From positions 1,078,466 to 1,142,465 of the forward strand of contig NZ_GL872282.1 in the NCBI RefSeq assembly GCF_000191065.1: DNA of 64,000 bases, read 5' to 3'. The notes below the pieces were generated by a model that saw only the letters and a program-made list of their open reading frames with translations, did no database searches and had not been told where the DNA came from. Every line of letters starts with the position of its first letter. The first letter of the stretch is position 1. Both the position numbers and the translations under genes were made by a program. This document shows positions 58,503-64,000 of the stretch, piece after piece. This DNA comes from Prevotella multiformis DSM 16608. Lineage in GTDB: Bacteria > Bacteroidota > Bacteroidia > Bacteroidales > Bacteroidaceae.

Positions 58503-61500
58503 ATGAAGCATTTGTCTTTATTAAAATTAAAAAGGAGGGGACGAAGGCTGAACCCGTTTCAGCGTGTGGTGATGTTATTGACAATACTTGTCTCTTTTTC
58601 CGTCTCTAAAGCGCAGAACGTAACCATCAGTCCCAGTTCTGGAAAGCTGGTCGCAGCTCTGACCTATGACAACGAGATCGGTTTCCAGCATGGCTGGAGT
58701 TCTCTGTGGCGGCACAACCAGCTGCCGCTGACGCTTACAGTCTCCGACAAGACGGACCTGGTGGAAGGCGGACAGCTGAAAGACCCGGCAGGAAACATCT
58801 CTCTGGATGCCGGGCAGGGAATGTATGTCATAATGGGTGGAAAGAACGTTACGACCAGTATGAACATCTCCCTGCCCAAGGGCTTCCGCTTTACCGGCTA
58901 CCGCATCGTGCTGCTGAACAACGTTAATCGGAAAACGGTCAACACCATGCCGATTGCCAGCATGAACAAGGTAATGTACGAAACGGATGAAAAGTTTGAT
59001 ATTAGTCGTCCAAAAGCGAAAACAGATGAAATGGGAGGAAGCAATGAATCCAAGGAGTATGTCATTGCACGGACCAGCAGGGAAGAAACCGACATGGGCA
59101 ACAACCTTTACTTCTACTTCTGGCGGCAGCGGGACGAGTTCTATGGAGTAACCATCAAATCGTGCGAGCTTTACTTCACGGCGGAAGGGCCTTTCCAGGC
59201 CAATGTGGCGCCGGGGTCGCCTTCCATGATCATCAAGGACGGTGTCAACATGGTGGATGTTCCTTTCGCCACCAGCAAACTGGACCTGGGTGTAATCAAA
59301 CCGAACAGCAAAAGCGGCGTGACCTATTTCAGCTACGACTACCGGAATGTCAGAGAGCTTATGGCGAACAACCATCTCTATCAGCAGGATGCCGTCACAA
59401 ATGACAAGAAGCTGCCGACAACCGCAAAGGCCGGTGACATCCAGGCAATCAGCAACGGCGGAAAACTCTATTATGCTGTGGGCAATAACACCTACTATAT
59501 AGAGACACCCACCTCGACCAAGTCGCAGGACGAAACAGACATCCCGCTGGGGTATCGTATCACGGGTGCCAAGATCAAGTATCATTATGGTACATCGGCA
59601 GGGGAAGGAAGTGTCAGTCATGACGATGGCTTCTATATCACGGCAAAAGAAAGAAAAACCTTTGTTACTAAGACTTTCTATCTTCAGCCAGATGGCAAGT
59701 GGATGGAAAACAGGCCGGTGGTCTGGACAATGAACGTTACAGGTAATCTCTATAGCGAGGGACGTTATCTGTATGTTCATTATGCAAATGGAACGTATTA
59801 TCTGTATCCGACCCAAAGTCCTGCACAGGCTTCTGTGTTTCAGAAGGATGGTGATCATATCAGAAGGCTGATTGATGGCAAGACTTTGTACATCTCTATG
59901 CCTGACCGCAGGGGCAACGCCCAGCTGCAAGAAAGGGGCAATTCTTTTGCCACCTACTCGCAGGCACATGGACAGACTGTCAACCCGGGCTTCACGCCTT
60001 CACCGTACACACTGAAGGTCTATGGAACGGACAAGGACACTCCTTACAAGGAGGTGAAGGTAACCGCAGGGGCTGACGGAACCATCGATGTGCCCAATCT
60101 GAACAACGATGCTGTCAAGTTCGAGGTCTCCGGTCTGGCTTCTGGTTCAAAGGCACTCGTCACCTTTGAACTGACACTCGAGGCACTGGACCCGTTCGTC
60201 AACTCCATCGACATCATCTGCCATTCACTGAAGGCAAACGGCCCTACGCTGATGCAGCAGTTCACCTCCAACGACTTCCAGGTCTCCGGCGGCAAGTTCC
60301 TTTTCTATGTGCCGAAGGACTTCATAGGTGACACGCAGCGGTGCAAATTCACCTTCGAGAACCTGTACAGCAAATATGGTGACAGCACTTATCCCGGTGG
60401 AACCCGCCATGCACGCTACTACTTTGTCAAGTCAGACTACTACAACAGCTTCGGCGACGGAAAGCAGTACACAGCTACGGGCAGGGAAGGAGCCGACATG
60501 AAGGTGAGCACCAAGATGTGTGGTGACAGACCTTTCAAGTACAGCAACATTGACGAGTTGGACAACGGTAATACCGGTGCGACACCGACCACATTGAAGG
60601 AGTATCCTTACTCTGAGGCACTCTATGGTGAGCAGGGAGGGACCTTTACGGAAGACATTGAGATTGCCGTCAACAATTCAAAGAAATGCTATCTCTTCAC
60701 GGGAGACGAGACGCGATGGAACCTTGCTCCGACCACGGCAATGGAACACCGCTACTATGCCTACTACCTGATGGACATCGACCTCATCGTCAAGGACTAC
60801 ACAGCCAGGTGCGAGCTGACCAGGATTTACGACCACACCTGCTACAACCTCGACGGCAATGATACGGACAAGCCGATGTACGGCGGTAAGTTCATCGCAC
60901 TTGATACGCAGACAGGGGCTAAGATTCCTACGGGCAATGCCTATCTGACGGTCCCGATGATGGAGAAGGCTCTCACGGAAGAGCTTGCCGCCAAGCATGC
61001 TACGGGGTATGAGGTGCTTTACCTTGACTATACCGACCTGTACTCTGTCCATATCCCGGAGAAGAAAGAGATGGACCGCATGAAGGGACTGCTGAACCCG
61101 AACTGTCTGATCTACTTCCCCGAGCGTTCCAACTACAATGAGGACAACTACGTGCAGAAGACGAAGAGCGGTGACTACCGTGCCTGCAAGAACATCGTCA
61201 TCACCGACCGGCAGCCGTTCTATGCACCGTACAGGATTACCGTTCCCAACGAGAACTATGCGACCTACAGGCGCGAGATCACCATTCCGAAGAACGGAAA
61301 GGTGGTGAATGCTTCTATTATCCTGCCGTTCACGCTCTCACTGACAGACGGTGTCCACACCAATGCTACAGAGGATGCCTGTTCGTTCGAGGTGCTGAAG
61401 ATGCACGAGACGGACTGTCTGTTCCTGAAGAACCCGGAGACGGCTTCAGCCCGCAACTATTATGCTTCGGCAAAGTTCGACCGGGTTGAGGGCAGCAGCA

Positions 61501-62117
61501 CCGAGGCGAATGTACCTTACATGGTCAAGGTCGTCAACGCTCCTGCGGATGAGACGATCTCCTTCATCGCTACACAGTACGGTGCGGATGTGATGGCATC
61601 TGCCGACATACAGGATGCCTCCGGTTACACCTATCCTGGAGAAAAGGCGACCGGCACGATTGCCGGCACCGTTTATCAGTTCAGCAACTACGGATCCTAT
61701 GCTGGCATGAAGCTGGAGAAAAATGCAGATAAGGTGTTCTACTTCTCCGGAGACAGGTTCCTTAGTTCCAGAAATCTCCTCCCGGCGTATCCGTCAGTTT
61801 ACGTTTATCCGTTCCGCGCCTGCTACCGCTACACCCGAAGCGGTCAGGGTGCTAAGGAGATGATCGGCTTTGATGTCGTTGCCGATTATGACAATACGGC
61901 AACAGGCATCACCGACCTCGGCCATGAAGCCGACCTTGTCGTCCGGACCGGAAAAGGGCACATCACGGCAACGGCTTCGAGGCCGGTCCGGCTCAATGTC
62001 TACAATGCAAACGGCATGAAGATTGAAGCAGTAATGCTTGATGCCGGTGAAGGCAGAACGATGAAGCTGCCGGCTGGATTCTATATCGTGAATGGTGTGA
62101 AAGTTGTTGTAAACTAA
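58503..62117 (+). CDS. Large exported protein with Por/T9SS-like C-terminal tail, function unknown
   Basis: 1,204 residues. The N-terminus is long and basic (KLKRRGRRLNPFQR) before a hydrophobic signal segment ending near SVSKAQN. Most of the protein is beta-rich and without a family I can name; it is rich in Tyr, Asn and Thr. The last ~70 residues (GKGHITATASRPVRLNVYNANGMKI ... LPAGFYIVNGVKVVV) resemble the C-terminal sorting domain seen on Bacteroidota surface proteins, though no T9SS genes lie in this window. It is divergent from the three AraC genes and is followed by a 64-residue peptide gene, which suggests a regulated surface system; that is inference. Confidence 0.75.
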   Translation: MKHLSLLKLKRRGRRLNPFQRVVMLLTILVSFSVSKAQNVTISPSSGKLVAALTYDNEIGFQHGWSSLWRHNQLPLTLTVSDKTDLVEGGQLKDPAGNISLDAGQGMYVIMGGKNVTTSMNISLPKGFRFTGYRIVLLNNVNRKTVNTMPIASMNKVMYETDEKFDISRPKAKTDEMGGSNESKEYVIARTSREETDMGNNLYFYFWRQRDEFYGVTIKSCELYFTAEGPFQANVAPGSPSMIIKDGVNMVDVPFATSKLDLGVIKPNSKSGVTYFSYDYRNVRELMANNHLYQQDAVTNDKKLPTTAKAGDIQAISNGGKLYYAVGNNTYYIETPTSTKSQDETDIPLGYRITGAKIKYHYGTSAGEGSVSHDDGFYITAKERKTFVTKTFYLQPDGKWMENRPVVWTMNVTGNLYSEGRYLYVHYANGTYYLYPTQSPAQASVFQKDGDHIRRLIDGKTLYISMPDRRGNAQLQERGNSFATYSQAHGQTVNPGFTPSPYTLKVYGTDKDTPYKEVKVTAGADGTIDVPNLNNDAVKFEVSGLASGSKALVTFELTLEALDPFVNSIDIICHSLKANGPTLMQQFTSNDFQVSGGKFLFYVPKDFIGDTQRCKFTFENLYSKYGDSTYPGGTRHARYYFVKSDYYNSFGDGKQYTATGREGADMKVSTKMCGDRPFKYSNIDELDNGNTGATPTTLKEYPYSEALYGEQGGTFTEDIEIAVNNSKKCYLFTGDETRWNLAPTTAMEHRYYAYYLMDIDLIVKDYTARCELTRIYDHTCYNLDGNDTDKPMYGGKFIALDTQTGAKIPTGNAYLTVPMMEKALTEELAAKHATGYEVLYLDYTDLYSVHIPEKKEMDRMKGLLNPNCLIYFPERSNYNEDNYVQKTKSGDYRACKNIVITDRQPFYAPYRITVPNENYATYRREITIPKNGKVVNASIILPFTLSLTDGVHTNATEDACSFEVLKMHETDCLFLKNPETASARNYYASAKFDRVEGSSTEANVPYMVKVVNAPADETISFIATQYGADVMASADIQDASGYTYPGEKATGTIAGTVYQFSNYGSYAGMKLEKNADKVFYFSGDRFLSSRNLLPAYPSVYVYPFRACYRYTRSGQGAKEMIGFDVVADYDNTATGITDLGHEADLVVRTGKGHITATASRPVRLNVYNANGMKIEAVMLDAGEGRTMKLPAGFYIVNGVKVVVN

Positions 62118-62126
62118 AAAAATAAG

Positions 62127-62321
62127 ATGATGAAAAGAGCATATATTCCGCCCAGGATCTGGGAAGTCCCGGTAGTGGTAGAACTTCCGCTTGCAGCAGG
62201 TAGTGGCAGTGAAAACGACCATGCGGACAGCAAAGAAAACCCTCTGATGTTCGAGGAAGGTGAGGAGAGGACATTTTATAATCCGGATTGGACAAAGGTG
62301 AAAGGTGTCTGGAGTGATTGA
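62127..62321 (+). CDS. Small peptide, glycine-serine motif, unknown function
   Basis: 64 residues (an ATG at 62130 is equally possible). It starts MKRAYIPPRIWEVPVVVELPL, then AAGSGSENDHADSKENPL and an acidic tail with aromatic residues (FYNPDWTKVKGVW). I recall similarly built short ORFs (Y-x-x-P...V...GSG...acid-rich) in Prevotella and Bacteroides but know no function. It begins nine bases after the exported protein's stop and is followed by a hairpin, so it is the last gene of that operon. It could be a secreted or processed peptide. Confidence 0.6.
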   Translation: MMKRAYIPPRIWEVPVVVELPLAAGSGSENDHADSKENPLMFEEGEERTFYNPDWTKVKGVWSD

Positions 62322-62324
62322 CGG

Positions 62325-62369
62325 AATGCGCGGAGCGATGATACCTGCCGTATCGAAGCTCCGCGCATT
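62325..62369 (+). terminator. Hairpin after the small peptide gene
   Basis: Perfect 12-bp stem (AATGCGCGGAGC at 62325-62336 with 62358-62369), starting four bases after the stop. No T-run follows, so it is a likely RNA-end structure and not a textbook terminator. Confidence 0.6.
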
Positions 62370-62394
62370 GTCGTAGGCAGATGGGGTATAATTA

Positions 62395-62931
62395 AGTGGC
62401 GGATTTCTTAAATCCGCAGGAACAGCTGGCTCTTTTGATAGACTTGAATCCGGCTCTTGACGTTTCGGGCAGTCTTGCAGGTGTGTCAATGCTCAGGATT
62501 CAGGAACCCTTCTCTCCGATTAACAGTTTCAACCCCCTCATGAATGTCAAGACAACCGCAGTTGGCGGGGTATTAGCTTTTGGGTAGCGGTTATCCTTTA
62601 CAGTTGGCTGAAATTTCCCGCTTGAACTCAAAAAATACGCAAGTCATTGGAATAAAGGAAAAAGAAGAAAGGCGCAGTGCAGAACTTCCGTGGTTAAGTC
62701 CAGTATAGTCTACCCAAATGTTTATACAATGGTATAAAGACAGAGTAGTTGCTCTAAGTCGGTTACGGGAAAGTGGAAATTATAGGATTAGGGTAGACTG
62801 TATGCTGCAAAAGCTGTCAATATAGGTGAAGTAACATATCCTATGGACATCGACAGCAATGTGATGAAAGGATTGGAACGGTTGCGGAATTAAGGAAGAT
62901 AGGATCATAATAGTTTTCAGCTTAAAAAAGA
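62395..62931. other. Gene-free stretch with possible gene remnants
   Basis: No intact gene. Between about 62717 and 62893 two frames read like parts of one protein (MFIQWYKDRVVALSRL..., then YAAKAVNIGEVTYPMD... ending LERLRN), separated by a frame change near 62798. I cannot name a family. This may be a decayed gene or chance. Confidence 0.3.
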
Positions 62932-63533
62932 GTTTCTTCCATTGAATGCATAGATTGGAAGAATAAAGGCTTATGTACTTGCAGGGGTTGGCTGTCCGAA
63001 ACCGGATGGTCTTAAAAAGGAGGATGAACTGAAAGATAAGATGCAGGAAAGGCAGATTGATACGATGCCTGACCATCAGCCTGTCTTTCCGTCTTCCACA
63101 GACAACTTGTTTCCATACCATCGGTGTTTGTAAACTGTTTTCATGCAACGAAAAGCAGCACATGCCCTTCTGGCTTCTGAAAGAGGCCTGATTGACGTGC
63201 AACAGGTGCTCTATTGGCGTGTTACCAACGCCCTTTTGAAGTCCAATCAGGCACCTTTTACAAACGGCCTGATAACCAATTGATTTACTGCTGGTTGCGG
63301 ACTTGCTTTTTGCACGTGTTTTTTATATTTTCAGATGATTTGTTTGGAATTATGTAAAGGTTTTTCAAAATCCTGTCTGTATTTCCGACGTATTAAATTG
63401 AAAAGGCTTTTGTATCGGATGATGATGATAGAATAGGCAGCTTAGACAGTCTTGCCTGTGTTTTTGTTGAATGGATCACTTCGGTTCTTCCCTTAAAGCT
63501 ATACGGAAAGCATCCACGCATTTAAAGGAAGAA
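62932..63533. repeat. ~600-bp non-coding interspersed repeat, copy 2
   Basis: Collinear with 39061-39658 on the same strand, with many small substitutions and a few short gaps. Shares the central hairpin (GCCTGATTG near 63188, CAATCAGGC near 63244) and the identical 20-mer CGCCCTTTTGAAGTCCAATC. It lies about 250 bases before the rRNA promoter. No ORF is conserved between copies. Confidence 0.85.
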
Positions 63534-63779
63534 TCCCCAAAGAGAGCCCCAGAGATTTTGTCCCCCCTTTGCCTTCTGTTTTTTGAATAGAAGCAGTCCT
63601 TTTATTATTGGTCACCTTACCCATATCCGTTCCCTTTGGAATGTATTGCCTTATAAGTCCTGTTTGCCCCCCTCTTCATCTATCTCTCCGGAAGGGTCTT
63701 ATATTATAATGTGGAGGCTCGTTGCATAGCTGCTGAAGAAGAAAAATACATCTTTTTTGAAAAAATAATCCCCGAAACA

Positions 63780-63811
63780 TTTGGAGCGTATGTTTTTTCT
63801 TTATACCTTTG
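63780..63811 (+). promoter_or_regulatory. rRNA operon promoter
   Basis: TTTG (63780-63783) and TACCTTTG (63804-63811) are 20 bases apart, a full consensus, in front of the rRNA leader. Confidence 0.8.
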
Positions 63812-63817
63812 CACTCG

Positions 63818-64000
63818 CTTTACGAAACGAGCCGCACGGCTTGTTCCGTCGGCACAGAAAGAAAGAGTTCTTTGAAAGGATTTACATAGACAGAGAAGTA
63901 GTACAAGAAGCGTCTGCGCGGCATGCGTGCCGCGCGGACGGGTAAAAGAAACGAACCGATCAATTCGGCATCAGGGCAGGCTTTCTGGCTTCCGCCATTT
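63818..64000 (+). other. Leader of an rRNA operon (16S gene beyond the right edge)
   Basis: The stretch AGTTCTTTGAAAGGATTTAC and the following CAGAGAAGTAGTACAAGAAG are the conserved leader of Bacteroidota rRNA operons, as I remember them. It includes a 12-bp GC hairpin (63912-63923 with 63928-63939). The window ends before the 16S start (expected AGAGTTTGATCCTGGCTCAG). Confidence 0.75.

Noticed and set aside
62396..62587. 63-codon ORF after the small peptide gene
   Set aside because: No motif, atypical composition, and no promoter; kept only as unannotated DNA.
63534..63779. Small gene upstream of the rRNA promoter
   Set aside because: No open frame of useful length; looks like ordinary AT-rich upstream DNA.

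Overview
The window reads as chromosome from a fairly GC-rich member of the Bacteroidales (Prevotellaceae/Bacteroidaceae-like). Evidence: repeated SusC/SusD pairs, a one-protein hybrid two-component regulator, a bamD-rpoZ-DUF4293 operon, a DUF4890 protein, 'PEP/pyruvate-binding' and ABC-F proteins of the Bacteroidota type, and promoters of the TTTG (-33) / TAnnTTTG (-7) class with no obvious Shine-Dalgarno sites. The genus cannot be fixed from the sequence alone.

Layout. 0-10 kb: mannose-1-phosphate guanylyltransferase, a two-receiver/PPDK-N fusion protein, glutamate dehydrogenase, an RlpA-like protein, a small DUF4890 protein and a RecD-like helicase. 10-33 kb: glycan-use region. A GH2 beta-galactosidase is divergent from a susC-susD-metallophosphoesterase operon. 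After tRNA-Gln and a rhodanese comes a second locus (susC, susD, susE, GH53 endo-galactanase, then the HTCS regulator) that looks like a pectic beta-1,4-galactan utilisation locus. 33-38 kb: folC, dnaJ, grpE and an ABC-F protein, all leftward. 38-40 kb: an AT-rich DUF3825 gene with a terminator-like hairpin in its leader, next to a ~600 bp non-coding repeat. 40-54 kb: housekeeping genes (free-Met-sulfoxide reductase, ksgA, a membrane flippase-like protein, pepD, HAD phosphatase, pgi, gpsA, lysS, DUF4293, rpoZ, bamD), interrupted by a type II restriction-modification pair whose endonuclease appears frameshifted near its N-terminus. 54-62 kb: three tandem, translationally packed membrane-bound AraC-type regulators, divergent from a 1,204-residue exported protein with a Por/T9SS-like C-terminal tail and a 64-residue peptide. 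62.3-64 kb: second copy of the ~600 bp repeat, then the promoter and leader of an rRNA operon whose 16S gene lies just beyond the right edge.

The best candidates for something undescribed are (1) the triple membrane-AraC / exported protein / small peptide locus, (2) the ~600 bp non-coding interspersed repeat at 39.06-39.66 and 62.93-63.53 kb, (3) the 22-bp palindromic arrays (CCC-N7-GGGAA) at 20.05 and 52.13 kb, and (4) the DUF3825 gene with its hairpin-containing leader. All calls come from reading the sequence; no database search or folding program was run.
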